A stretch of DNA of 13,718 nt from JABDDM01 sp038240295. Its GTDB lineage: Bacteria > Bacteroidota > Ignavibacteria > Palsa-1295. This document shows, piece after piece, positions 1-7,776 of the stretch. The position numbers and the translations under genes are program-made. Where the stretch lies: the NCBI GenBank assembly GCA_038240295.1, contig JBBSDW010000091.1, positions 1 to 13,718 on the forward strand, written 5' to 3'. Numbering within the stretch: position 1 is the stretch's first letter; every line of letters starts with the position of its first letter. The notes under the pieces are model-generated. The model ran no database searches. It was not told where the DNA came from and saw nothing but the letters and a program-made list of their open reading frames with translations.

Positions 1-13
1 TATCGCTTGAGCG

Positions 14-673
14 ATGCGAGTAGCCGAACGGATGGCGGGTCAGCCGAGAACTGAAAGCAGTTATGGCTTCGGTCGCGGCAAGGAGCAGCTCACCCAGAGT
101 GATGAGCAGCTTTGGCATACATTCCAGACTGGCGACGACGGTGCCTATACGCAACTCTATAAACGGTACGGCGACCGAGTTTACGCATATTTGCGCTTAC
201 TACTTTCGACCAGCGAACGCGTACAGCTTGACGATCTCTTTCAGGAAACCTGGATCAAGATCTTTCAGCAACGAGAGAAATTTAGCGTCATCGCAGGTTC
301 GAGCCTCGGGGGGTGGATCTTTCGCGTCGCCCATAACGCGACCGTAAGTGCGCTTCGTAAGTCGAGGCACATGGGTTCGCTCGACGATGACGAACTCTCG
401 ATCGAAATGCAGCGCGCGATCACCGTCTCGACTTCCGAAGCGTTTCCGGATGATCTTTCGACCGAGGAGATCATGGCGCATGTGCTCCGAGTTGTTGAGC
501 GATTACCGCTTATGCTTCGAGAGGTCTTCGTCCTTTCGGAGATCGACCGTGTTCCGCTCGATTCGATCGCCGAGACACTTTCGATTACGCGAACCAACGC
601 GAAAGTGCGCCTTTTCCGGGCTCGCAAAATGATTCGGGAGTTGCTCGAACCGATCATGAAGTCAGACAGATAA
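14..673 (+). CDS. ECF-type RNA polymerase sigma factor
   Basis: A 219-residue sigma-70 family protein that would direct core RNA polymerase to a small set of promoters. Region 2 covers about residues 38-118, with the core-binding stretch around LDDLFQETWIKIF (72-84) and the -10-recognition part around GGWIFRVAHNATVSALRKSR (99-118). Region 4, the -35-binding helix-turn-helix, covers about 152-212 and includes LPLMLREVFVLSEID and the TRTNAKVRLFRARK helix. There is no region 1 or 3, as expected for the ECF class. An in-frame stop at 8-10 limits the start to the ATG at 14 or the ATG at 32; both leave region 2 intact. The next gene begins 24 bases after the stop and has anti-sigma features, so the two are probably co-transcribed and form a regulator pair. 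The target promoters cannot be told from this window. Confidence 0.93.
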   Translation: MRVAERMAGQPRTESSYGFGRGKEQLTQSDEQLWHTFQTGDDGAYTQLYKRYGDRVYAYLRLLLSTSERVQLDDLFQETWIKIFQQREKFSVIAGSSLGGWIFRVAHNATVSALRKSRHMGSLDDDELSIEMQRAITVSTSEAFPDDLSTEEIMAHVLRVVERLPLMLREVFVLSEIDRVPLDSIAETLSITRTNAKVRLFRARKMIRELLEPIMKSDR

Positions 674-697
674 TTTTCAGATGATAGTGCTACAATA

Positions 698-2068
698 ATG
701 ATCGAAGAACGAATACTCGATTTTCTGGATGGGCGCCTTGGGCATTCCGACGAGGAAGAGCTTTTGCATACGTTGGCGATCTCTCCGGAACGTCGTGGGA
801 TGCTCAAAGAGCACATGCGCCTTCGCGAGCTTTCACAAGGTCTTTCGCGCTCCTCAGAACTGACCGTGCCGTGCCCGACAACGGCCGGACTTTTCGCGCA
901 CCTCTCCGAGCAAGGCTTTACCGGTCCGGTACCGATGCCACTTTCGATGCCGATAGCGCCAATATTGCCAACGCTCCCGACTGCTATTCCTGCGACAACG
1001 GGTTTGCGTTACATGTATGTCACAGCGGGCGTGATTGTTGCATTTCTTGCCGGTCTATCAGTGAGTCTCTTGAACTCGCGATCAAACGCGCCGACACGGT
1101 TCGTACATGATACGACCGTAGTAGGCAGTTTGCCAAAGCTATCGGAGGCGCAATCTCCAACTACTTCTGGAGATGCCCCGATAGGCTCCACTCTCGTCGG
1201 CACTCCTGCACCCTCGCAGCGGACAAGATCAACAAATTCGGGCTTCGCATCGCAGAACGTTGCGCAGTCCGCCAGCAATCATTCGGGCTCCTCGATCGCT
1301 TCCCATCAAAATTCGAAGTCGCCCAAACAAATCGTTGCTTCGGAAACTACAAAACAGATTTCGAAGAACGAGTTTGCCAACGACCTTGCCGCAGTCAATC
1401 CGATCACAGAAGTTTCGTTGGAATCTGCTTGGATCGCAAGAGATCCATCAGTCTTCGGCTCGAACATCGAGAAGCAGCGCGTGCCGATCATGATGCATGA
1501 TGGTGACGCAGCAGTGCCGAGTCGCCTGCCGTTCTCGCTGAGCGCTCGCACTGGCGCGGGACCGGTGCCGAACGGACCGTTCACCTACGTGAACTCGCTG
1601 AGCGAAGCAAAGTTTGCGTGGCAACCGCTGTCATGGCTTGTTGCAAAGGCGTCGCTCGGAATGCTTTCGGCTTATGAAACCATGGCGAGCGATCAGGGCT
1701 TCGATCCGAATTCAGGCGTTCGTTCGATTGGAACACAGAGCATCAAGACGTTTATTCCGATCGGTTCGCTCGAACTTGGAGTTCTTGTGCCGGTCTTCGG
1801 TCAGCCCATCGAACTCGCTGGCGGAGCGGGCACCGACGCCTCGGGAGTTATCTACCCTCGTGCAAGCATCTTCACAAGTATATCCTTGACGCATTCGCTC
1901 TCGATGAATCTCGGAATCGAAGCGATGACCTTCACGCATGATATCACAAGTTCGTTCATTCAGACGAAGCAATCGTTCGCAGGAACGAACCTCGCTGTAA
2001 GCGATCATGCAACATCCGAACGCTCCGGCTTCATCGGACCATCGATCGAATTTTCCTGGCATCCATAA
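698..2068 (+). CDS. Putative membrane-spanning anti-sigma factor with C-terminal barrel-like domain
   Basis: 456 residues in four visible parts. Residues 1-50 are a charged helical segment (starts MIEERILDFLDGRLGHSDEE) like the cytosolic N-terminus of anti-sigma factors, without the HxxxCxxC zinc motif. A single hydrophobic helix lies at about 104-125. Residues 127-272 are low complexity, rich in Ser, Thr, Ala, Asn and Gln, and look disordered. Residues 277-456 alternate polar and hydrophobic residues in repeated strands (for example SLELGVLVPVF, ASIFTSISLTHSLSMNLGIE, GPSIEFSWHP), as in outer-membrane beta-barrels. It directly follows the ECF sigma gene. The order of parts matches the dual membrane-spanning anti-sigma factors known from Bacteroides, in which one chain would link outer membrane, inner membrane and sigma factor. 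The anti-sigma role and the barrel are inferences from layout. The C-terminal residue is Pro rather than the usual aromatic of a barrel. Confidence 0.72.
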   Translation: MIEERILDFLDGRLGHSDEEELLHTLAISPERRGMLKEHMRLRELSQGLSRSSELTVPCPTTAGLFAHLSEQGFTGPVPMPLSMPIAPILPTLPTAIPATTGLRYMYVTAGVIVAFLAGLSVSLLNSRSNAPTRFVHDTTVVGSLPKLSEAQSPTTSGDAPIGSTLVGTPAPSQRTRSTNSGFASQNVAQSASNHSGSSIASHQNSKSPKQIVASETTKQISKNEFANDLAAVNPITEVSLESAWIARDPSVFGSNIEKQRVPIMMHDGDAAVPSRLPFSLSARTGAGPVPNGPFTYVNSLSEAKFAWQPLSWLVAKASLGMLSAYETMASDQGFDPNSGVRSIGTQSIKTFIPIGSLELGVLVPVFGQPIELAGGAGTDASGVIYPRASIFTSISLTHSLSMNLGIEAMTFTHDITSSFIQTKQSFAGTNLAVSDHATSERSGFIGPSIEFSWHP

Positions 2069-2091
2069 CATTTTTCAACGACAGCAGTTTG

Positions 2092-2796
2092 ATGCGCCTT
2101 AAGTCATTTGTTCTTTCAGTTCTGCTTATCACATTGGTCGTTACCGGATGCGGCAATCCCGTAGTGCCGCCCGTCGTACATGCGACCGATTCGTCGATCT
2201 CCCAATTCTACACTCCGCCTTCGACGGCCTTGAAATATGGCTTTGCACATATTGATTATCGGGGCGCGGGCTTTGCCGATTCCAGCTACATCTTTACCTA
2301 TGAAGGGGTAGTCGATACGAGCACGCTCGATGGATTCGCTCCGGTAGGTGGCTATTTTCTCGGAAATTCCACAGCAACTCCGAAGCAGTTTTTTGAGACG
2401 TATACCTATGTTTCGGACTCAGTAATCATCGAATATGGCTCGAGTTGCCGATCGAAGGACAATCGATTGGTCGTGCTCAAGACACCGCTGAAGGCTGGAG
2501 CAACCTGGGTTGCGGCTACCGATTTTGTAACGCCAGATGGAAGGAAGGTCGCGATCAACGCGCACGTTGACGAACACCTCGATTTTACGGTAGGGGGCTC
2601 CGACTACCCAAGCGTGTACTCTATTTCCTACTTTGTGACTGGTACGGAAGCAGCCGATTCTCACGCCGATTTCCAAAATGGAAGCCGACATCAGATGTGG
2701 TTCGCGTACAACACAGGGAAGGTGAAAGAAACAGCCTTCGCAGCAAATACAAAAGCGCTCTGGACCAACGAGATCCGATCGATCACTGCCCGATAA
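2092..2796 (+). CDS. Predicted lipoprotein of unknown function
   Basis: About 234 residues. The N-terminus is a lipoprotein signal: a basic start, the hydrophobic run FVLSVLLITLV, then a lipobox ending VVTGC, so the Cys at about residue 20 would be lipidated and the mature protein anchored in a membrane, probably the outer one. The body is rich in aromatic and beta-favouring residues (YIFTYEGVV, FFETYTYVSDSVIIEYG, VYSISYFVTGT), suggesting a beta fold. I recognise no catalytic motif. The ATG at 2092 is preferred; an in-frame TTG directly before it at 2089 would add one residue. It starts 23 bases after the putative anti-sigma gene, so it may belong to the same transcript and could be a target or sensor partner of that system, but nothing in the sequence proves this. 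Confidence 0.8.
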   Translation: MRLKSFVLSVLLITLVVTGCGNPVVPPVVHATDSSISQFYTPPSTALKYGFAHIDYRGAGFADSSYIFTYEGVVDTSTLDGFAPVGGYFLGNSTATPKQFFETYTYVSDSVIIEYGSSCRSKDNRLVVLKTPLKAGATWVAATDFVTPDGRKVAINAHVDEHLDFTVGGSDYPSVYSISYFVTGTEAADSHADFQNGSRHQMWFAYNTGKVKETAFAANTKALWTNEIRSITAR

Positions 2797-2960
2797 AAAA
2801 AGTAGCGGTTCAGAAGGGGCTTGACCCGTTTGTTTAATAACTTTCTCAGGGCTTCCTATTTTGGGGTGGACGGGTACAGATGGGAATCGAAATATCAATA
2901 TTATGAGATTGCCGCCATAGTAATTTAATCTTTAGTTTGAAACTGTAACCATAGTTTGCA

Positions 2961-3558
2961 ATGTCTGGAGAAACCCGGTATGTCTTCCTCACTTTTTTGA
3001 TCTGTCTTCTGACACCAAATTGGATCTTTGCCCAAAGCGTGGCGGACGTTCCTGGGGATAGTGTTGTCCTCGACTCAGCAGTTCACCCATTCATTGGTTT
3101 TGGCGTCTCGCTTTTGGGCTACGATATGCTGGGTACCGGTCCGGGTTTCCGGGGGAGGAATCGATTTCGGACTCGAGAATCGCAAAATGTTCGGCCGGCT
3201 GGAGATTGGAGTGCATGGTTATTTGGGTCCCAGTAGATATGCGGGAGTTTCGCGACCCGATTCTTCACCTCCTCCCTTGGACGAGTTAAATTCGTTGGAG
3301 TATGATATCGGTGGTGCATTCGGACTTTATGCGTTCAAAAACGTCGGCTTTTGGATACTTATCCTCGGTGAATGGGAACAGGTGAAGCATTACTACTACA
3401 CCTCATATCCTGACTTGGGTGAAACGATCACACCCAATTTTGCTATCAATATAGGTTTCGAGTTTCGAGCGAGGGGTGGGGATGTGCCAACGACTGTCTA
3501 CAATTTCTCGTATACGATTAGACGAGGCTTGCATTTGGGGATCGACTTTGACTTTTAA
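2961..3558 (+). pseudogene. Small secreted/outer-membrane beta-barrel-like protein, frameshifted
   Basis: Two overlapping frames make one protein. The first frame (from 2961) has a signal peptide, with hydrophobic run YVFLTFLICLLTPNWIFA and likely cleavage near FAQS, then HPFIGFGVSLLGYDMLGTGPGF, and stops at 3236 after an unrelated tail. The second frame picks up at about 3150 with GGIDFGLENRKMFGRLEIG and continues to 3558, ending HLGIDFDF with the terminal Phe typical of outer-membrane barrels. Removing one G from the G5 run at 3151-3155 joins them cleanly as FRGGIDFGLEN and gives about 198 residues. The second part alternates in barrel-like fashion (EYDIGGAFGLYAF, NFAINIGFEFRARGG). The family is unknown. 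The break may be a real mutation, slippage, or a sequencing error in the homopolymer. A separate start for the second frame is unlikely because its first 40 residues do not look like a protein N-terminus. Confidence 0.72.
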
Positions 3559-3578
3559 GTCTGAACCGTTCGGTGCGG

Positions 3579-3593
3579 TGCAGGCCACCTGCA
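3579..3593. repeat. Small perfect inverted repeat after the frameshifted gene
   Basis: Arms TGCAGG and CCTGCA around a 3-base loop, 20 bases after the stop at 3558. No T-run follows, so a Rho-independent terminator is not supported. The rest of the 153-base spacer 3559-3711 shows no gene. Confidence 0.35.
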
Positions 3594-3711
3594 TCGATAA
3601 GAGAAAGTGGCATTTTGGCACCCAATTTCTTCTTAAAGCGTTAATCGGTCAAGCGTCAGCGTTCAGCCAGTAACGATGACATAGTGAAGGGCAACCTCAT
3701 TAATTACAGAA

Positions 3712-4332
3712 ATGGACCGATCAGAAGGATATTCGCCTGAGCATAAGCCTGAGCAAAAGGTGGAACGGACCGAGCGGCAGATCGAGGAGCAGAGCGGGAT
3801 ACAGATCCGGTTTCGACAGCTTGAAGAAGGCGTTCATCCGCTGCATATCGAGCGCTCGGTCGATGAACTCGATATCCCGGCGCTCGAAGGTGGGGGAGGA
3901 AAGCTCGTTATCACCGGTACCGTTACACGAAGGGTCGACCGTTTGATCTTCGATCTTCATCTCGCTGCCGAGGGTCGTTTCGATTGTACGCGGTGCCTCG
4001 AACCATTCGAGCGGGACATCGAGACCGATCTTCACACCGAGTTCAATCCGCCGTTTCTTGGACAGATCGATGACGGCACGGCCCACACGTACGATCCGAC
4101 GGCAAAGCCTTATGTCGACATTTACGAAGACGTTCGCGACGCAGTTTTTCTGGCAATCCCCATGAAGATGCTCTGCAAGGATGATTGTAAGGGACTTTGC
4201 CCCGGTTGCGGGCATGATCTGAACAAAGAAGCCTGTACCTGTGCCAAAAATGAGGAAATTGGGCCGTGGTCGGCACTGAAAGCAGTAAGTGAGCGTTTGC
4301 GAGCCGACGAATCAGAACATTCTGCCAACTAG
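3712..4332 (+). CDS. yceD: YceD/DUF177 family protein (linked to L32 and 23S rRNA)
   Basis: A 206-residue member of the DUF177 (YceD) family, which is nearly always encoded just before rpmF and has been tied to 23S rRNA accumulation. Visible marks are the first cysteine pair DCTRCLEPFE (Cys92, Cys95), the following acidic stretch, and a C-terminal Cys-rich segment CKDDCKGLCPGCGHDLN then CTC (Cys155, 159, 163, 166, 175, 177) that probably binds zinc. The first 35 residues are charged and look flexible. rpmF starts 63 bases downstream, the classic arrangement. The ATG at 3712 is the first good start; no Shine-Dalgarno sequence precedes it (bases before are A/T rich). Family assignment is firm; the molecular role is known only in general. 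Confidence 0.88.
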   Translation: MDRSEGYSPEHKPEQKVERTERQIEEQSGIQIRFRQLEEGVHPLHIERSVDELDIPALEGGGGKLVITGTVTRRVDRLIFDLHLAAEGRFDCTRCLEPFERDIETDLHTEFNPPFLGQIDDGTAHTYDPTAKPYVDIYEDVRDAVFLAIPMKMLCKDDCKGLCPGCGHDLNKEACTCAKNEEIGPWSALKAVSERLRADESEHSAN

Positions 4333-4395
4333 GAAGACGACTTTTGGCCTCAATTGCTCAAATTCGACAAGTATTTATAGAATCGAAGCACGACA

Positions 4396-4581
4396 ATGCC
4401 TAATCCAACACACCGAAATTCCCGTACACGCCGCGACAAGCGCCGCACCCATTACAAGGCAGAGCCTGCTTCGTTCGGCGCATGCCCGAACTGCGCTGCG
4501 CCCAAGCTGCTTCACCGCGCCTGTGCAAGCTGCGGCTTCTACAACGGCCGAATGATGTTCGCGCCGAAGGTTGCCGCCTAA
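4396..4581 (+). CDS. rpmF: 50S ribosomal protein L32
   Basis: A 61-residue large-subunit ribosomal protein. The N-terminus MPNPTHRNSRTRRDKRRTHY has the conserved RRDKRRTH block that contacts 23S rRNA. Two CxxC pairs follow (Cys30/Cys33 in ACPNC and Cys43/Cys46 in CASCG), the zinc-binding form of L32. Length fits the family. It lies between yceD and plsX, the usual position at the head of fatty-acid and phospholipid operons. The long spacer behind it (131 bases, with inverted repeats) may partly uncouple its expression from plsX. Confidence 0.97.
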   Translation: MPNPTHRNSRTRRDKRRTHYKAEPASFGACPNCAAPKLLHRACASCGFYNGRMMFAPKVAA

Positions 4582-4591
4582 GTTGAATTGA

Positions 4592-4609
4592 GGAGGGTCA
4601 CTGACCTCC
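4592..4609. repeat. Inverted repeat 1 in the rpmF-plsX spacer
   Basis: Arms GGAGG (4592-4596) and CCTCC (4605-4609), with an inner TC/GA pairing once one G is bulged out. It begins 11 bases after the rpmF stop. It could be an RNA hairpin or a protein operator; the sequence alone does not decide. Confidence 0.4.
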
Positions 4610-4615
4610 ATCATA

Positions 4616-4650
4616 GAGCCGTTCGCGTTCGAGCGGCTCGAATCATTTTA
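4616..4650 (+). terminator. Strong hairpin, possible terminator or attenuator after rpmF
   Basis: Arms GAGCCGTTCG (4616-4625) and CGAGCGGCTC (4630-4639) pair over 10 positions with a single G-U wobble and a 4-base loop CGTT. The hairpin is followed by GAATCATTTTA, which is only moderately T-rich, so full Rho-independent termination is uncertain. Being between rpmF and plsX it could lower read-through into the fab genes. Confidence 0.5.
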
Positions 4651-4681
4651 GCCTGCGGTTTCTGCCCGTTTCGTTGCAGGC
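4651..4681. repeat. Inverted repeat 3 in the rpmF-plsX spacer
   Basis: Perfect 6-base arms GCCTGC (4651-4656) and GCAGGC (4676-4681) around a 19-base loop. It is the third inverted repeat in a 131-base spacer and ends 31 bases before the plsX start. Confidence 0.35.
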
Positions 4682-4712
4682 GCTCTCTCCTACAATTTCG
4701 GCTACCCGATAA

Positions 4713-5792
4713 TTGAATATCACTTCTGACAAAGTGAACGCTCCGATCCGCATCGTGCTCGATGCGATGGGGGGTGATTTCTCGCCAAAGAACGAAGTCC
4801 TCGGCGCACTCGAAGCGCTCGCTCACTCCCAGGGAAAAATTCATGTTGTGCTCGCTGGCGATAAAACAAAAATCGAGCAAGCTATTAAAGATGCTGGCGC
4901 AAGCGAGCGAAAAGATCTTGAGATTCTCGCGACGACGGAGGTGATCGGAATGGAAGATGAGCCTGTCGCAGCGTTAAGACAAAAGCGCGATAGCTCGATC
5001 GTGCGAGGCTTCGATCTCGTGAAATCGGGAGACTCGCAGGCATTCGTAAGCGCTGGCAACACCGGCGCAGTCATGAGTGGGGCGACGCTTTTGCTCGGAC
5101 GGATCAAAGGCTGCTCTCGCCCTACGATCGGTTCGCAATTCCCAAGAGCGGAAGGTGGATTCACTCTGGTATTCGATGTCGGTGCAACCGTTGATTCGAA
5201 AGCGATCCATTTGCTTGAATATGCGGTGATGGGTTCGATCTACGCTCGCGAGATGTTCAAGATCGCGAGCCCGAAAGTTGGGTTGCTCTCCGTGGGCGAG
5301 GAGAAGTCGAAAGGAAATGAGCTCGTATTTTTGGCCGCAGAACTGCTTGAGAAGGCGAACAAAGAGCAGCGTATCAACTTTGTCGGCAACGTTGAAGGGC
5401 GCGATGTACTCAAATCAACGGTCGATGTGATCGTCTGCGACGGATTTGTCGGCAATGTCGTGCTTAAATTTGCAGAGAGTATTGTCGGTGTCATTCGCGC
5501 CCGCCTCGTTCAGTATTCGCAAACTGGACTGCTGAATAAACTGAAGGCCGGAATTACCGCTTCGGTTTTTCGCGTCATGTTCAAGGATTTCGATTACCAG
5601 GAATATGGTGGGGTGCCGCTCCTGGGTGTGAAGGGAGTCGCGATCATCGGACACGGCCGCTCGACGCCGCGTGCGATCAAGAACATGGTTTTGAAGGCAC
5701 AGGAGATGGTCGAGCGAAAGATCAACGATAAGATCGCCGCAGCACTCGCGGTTCAGGAACAGGAAAAAATTCAGACTGTCACAAATTCGTAA
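4713..5792 (+). CDS. plsX: Phosphate acyltransferase PlsX
   Basis: Makes acyl-phosphate from acyl-ACP and inorganic phosphate, feeding the PlsY route to lysophosphatidic acid at the membrane. Conserved blocks are DAMGGDFSPKNEV near the N-terminus, SAGNTGAVMSGATLLLGR, LLSVGEEKSKGNE, NFVGNVEGRDV, DVIVCDGFVGNVVLK and the late EYGGVPLLGVKGVAIIGHG. Length (359 residues) is close to the family's usual 330-350. The TTG at 4713 gives this length; an in-frame GTG at 4734 would give 352 residues starting VNAPIRIVLDAMGGD and is nearly as likely, since neither has a Shine-Dalgarno sequence. The stop is two bases before the fabH GTG, so translation is probably coupled. Confidence 0.96.
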   Translation: MNITSDKVNAPIRIVLDAMGGDFSPKNEVLGALEALAHSQGKIHVVLAGDKTKIEQAIKDAGASERKDLEILATTEVIGMEDEPVAALRQKRDSSIVRGFDLVKSGDSQAFVSAGNTGAVMSGATLLLGRIKGCSRPTIGSQFPRAEGGFTLVFDVGATVDSKAIHLLEYAVMGSIYAREMFKIASPKVGLLSVGEEKSKGNELVFLAAELLEKANKEQRINFVGNVEGRDVLKSTVDVIVCDGFVGNVVLKFAESIVGVIRARLVQYSQTGLLNKLKAGITASVFRVMFKDFDYQEYGGVPLLGVKGVAIIGHGRSTPRAIKNMVLKAQEMVERKINDKIAAALAVQEQEKIQTVTNS

Positions 5793-5794
5793 GC

Positions 5795-6829
5795 GTGAGT
5801 CAATCAAATTATCGCCCTAAGAGATCACTCGGAGAACGCAAACTTCGCAGAGCTGCGATCACATCGGTCGGACACTACTTGCCTGAAGATGTTTATGATA
5901 ACGCCCACTTCTCGAGTTATCTCGATACTTCGGACGAGTGGATCAAGACACGTACAGGAATTGAAACGCGCCGGATACTAAAAAACGGCGCGACCAGCGA
6001 CATGGCCGTGCCTGCCGCGCAAATGGCTCTCGAACGCCGTGGCATCACTGCGCAGGATCTTGATGTCATCATTGTCTGCACGGTGACCCCCGACATGATG
6101 TTTCCCTCGACAGCATGTGTGGTGCAGCATAAGCTCGGCGCACCGAACGTCTGGGGCTTTGATATCAGCGCAGCATGCTCCTCGTTTTTGTTCGGCCTGG
6201 ATACAGCCGCTCGTTATGTCGAGTCGGGGATGTACGAAAAAGTGCTGGTGATCGGTGCCGACAAAATGAGCTCGATCCTCGATTACAACGACCGCAACAC
6301 CTGCATCTTGTTTGGCGATGGCGCTGGAGCGGTGCTTGTCGAAGCATCCGAAGATGAGAACGTTGGCATCATGGATTCGATCTTGCGTATCGATGGCTTT
6401 GGCGGACAATTTCTCAATATGAAAGCTGGCGGTAGTCTCAACCCTGCTTCGGCAGAGACCGTCGAGAAAAAATGGCACTACGTGTATCAGGAAGGTCGAT
6501 CGGTATTTAAGAATGCAGTCGTCGATATGGCCGAAGTCTCGCACGAGATCATGGTGCGCAACAATCTGACTGCCGACGATATTTCTTTTCTCGTACCGCA
6601 TCAGGCGAATCTTCGGATCATCGATGGCACGCGCGAACGAATGGGTTTGCCGGCCGAGAAAGTGATGATCAACATTCAGAAATATGGCAACACCACCGCC
6701 GGCACCATCCCGATCTGTTTGAGCGAATGGTGGGCGGACGGCAAGCTGAAGAAGGGCGACAATATCGTGCTCTCCAGCTTCGGCGCTGGCTACACATGGG
6801 GCGCGATCTTACTTAAGTGGGGCTACTGA
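5795..6829 (+). CDS. fabH: 3-oxoacyl-ACP synthase III (FabH)
   Basis: Condenses an acyl-CoA primer with malonyl-ACP to start each fatty acid chain. The catalytic triad is visible: Cys128 in ISAACSSFLFGL, His269 in LVPHQANLRI and Asn299 in KYGNTTAGTIP. Other family marks are YLDTSDEWIKTRTGIETRR (the start of the primer-binding region) and the C-terminal LSSFGAGYTWGAILLKW. It has 344 residues, slightly above the usual 310-330 because of about 18 extra basic residues at the N-terminus. The start is GTG at 5795, two bases after plsX. Its stop TGA overlaps the fabD ATG by one base, so fabH and fabD are translationally coupled. Confidence 0.97.
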   Translation: MSQSNYRPKRSLGERKLRRAAITSVGHYLPEDVYDNAHFSSYLDTSDEWIKTRTGIETRRILKNGATSDMAVPAAQMALERRGITAQDLDVIIVCTVTPDMMFPSTACVVQHKLGAPNVWGFDISAACSSFLFGLDTAARYVESGMYEKVLVIGADKMSSILDYNDRNTCILFGDGAGAVLVEASEDENVGIMDSILRIDGFGGQFLNMKAGGSLNPASAETVEKKWHYVYQEGRSVFKNAVVDMAEVSHEIMVRNNLTADDISFLVPHQANLRIIDGTRERMGLPAEKVMINIQKYGNTTAGTIPICLSEWWADGKLKKGDNIVLSSFGAGYTWGAILLKWGY

Positions 6830-7752
6830 TGAACGAAGCGCTCGCACATCTTTTTCCTGGGCAGGGCTCCCAGTATGTCGGCATGGCCAAAGAGCTTGCC
6901 GCAAGTTCTGGCGATGTGCGGCAGCGAATGCAGGAAGCCGATGAACTTCTGCATGTCCATCTTTCGCGCACGATGCTCGAAGGTCCCGAAGATGTGCTTC
7001 GTCAGACCGATTACACGCAGCCAGCAATTTTTCTTCATTCAGTATTAGCGCTTGAGAACGACGAAGATCGCCAGGAGCCTCGCGCCGTTGCAGGTCATTC
7101 GCTCGGCGAATACACCGCGCTCTATGCTGCAGGCGCGCTAACCTTCAATGATGCCTTGAAACTCGTGCAGCTTCGCGGATCGCTTATGGCAGAAGCGGGC
7201 AAACGCCAGCAGGGGACGATGGCGGCGATCATTGGAATGGATGCCGCGAAGCTCAAGCAAATTTGTGCAGACGTCGAAGCGGAATTTGGAAGCATCGTTC
7301 GCTGCGCAAATTTCAACTCGCCGGGACAGATCGTGATTTCCGGGATGAACTTCGGCGTCACCGAAGTCATGCGCCGCGCAAAAGAATCCGGCGTGAGGAT
7401 CGCGAAGGAACTTCCTGTGTCGGGCGCATTTCATTCGCCGCTCATGCAATATGCCGCCGATGGACTCAGGGAAGCGCTCGATTCGACTGAGATAAAATCT
7501 CCAAAGACAGAGTTCTTTGCAAACGTAACAGCACTGCCGGTGAGCGACCCAGCAGAAATTCGCTCGCTGCTCGTTGAGCAACTTACTGCGCCTGTTCGCT
7601 GGGAAGAGACGCTGAAGAATATGTACGACCTCGGCATTCGCGAGTTTGTCGAGTACGGTCCGGGCAAAGTGCTGCAGGGACTCGCATCGCGGACGCTGCA
7701 GAATGTCGGGACGCGGGGCTTCGAAAAACCCGTTGTAACTGCCGCGAGCTAA
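6829..7752 (+). CDS. fabD: Malonyl-CoA:ACP transacylase (FabD)
   Basis: Moves malonate from CoA to ACP, supplying the two-carbon donor for FabH and FabF. Motifs: LFPGQGSQ (8-15), the nucleophile elbow GHSLGEY with Ser91, the substrate-binding Arg116 in LVQLRGSLM, and the catalytic His202 in SGAFHSPLM. It has 307 residues, as usual for the family. The ATG at 6829 is chosen because it puts the PGQGSQ motif at the expected distance from the N-terminus; an upstream GTG at 6817 would add four residues inside fabH. The ATG shares one base with the fabH stop. It is followed after 24 bases by the DUF3109-like gene. Confidence 0.97.
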   Translation: MNEALAHLFPGQGSQYVGMAKELAASSGDVRQRMQEADELLHVHLSRTMLEGPEDVLRQTDYTQPAIFLHSVLALENDEDRQEPRAVAGHSLGEYTALYAAGALTFNDALKLVQLRGSLMAEAGKRQQGTMAAIIGMDAAKLKQICADVEAEFGSIVRCANFNSPGQIVISGMNFGVTEVMRRAKESGVRIAKELPVSGAFHSPLMQYAADGLREALDSTEIKSPKTEFFANVTALPVSDPAEIRSLLVEQLTAPVRWEETLKNMYDLGIREFVEYGPGKVLQGLASRTLQNVGTRGFEKPVVTAAS

Positions 7753-7776
7753 AAGATTTTTGATTGAGTTTTTAGA

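Noticed and set aside
2797..2960. Possible Bacteroidota-type promoter from the repeated TAGTTTG (2934-2958)
   Set aside because: The second copy ends two bases before the start codon, leaving no room for a transcription start upstream of the gene, and the spacing does not fit. Nothing else supported was seen in this spacer.
3721..4215. 164-codon - strand frame
   Set aside because: Antisense to the yceD gene, which has conserved cysteine motifs and the expected place before rpmF.
4350..4385. Sigma-70-like promoter before rpmF (TTGCTC, 18-base gap, TAGAAT)
   Set aside because: The match is only partial, promoters in this lineage often follow a different consensus, and yceD and rpmF are usually co-transcribed.
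5978..6601. 207-codon open frame on the - strand
   Set aside because: Fully antisense to fabH, which carries its intact catalytic triad; no recognisable protein features.
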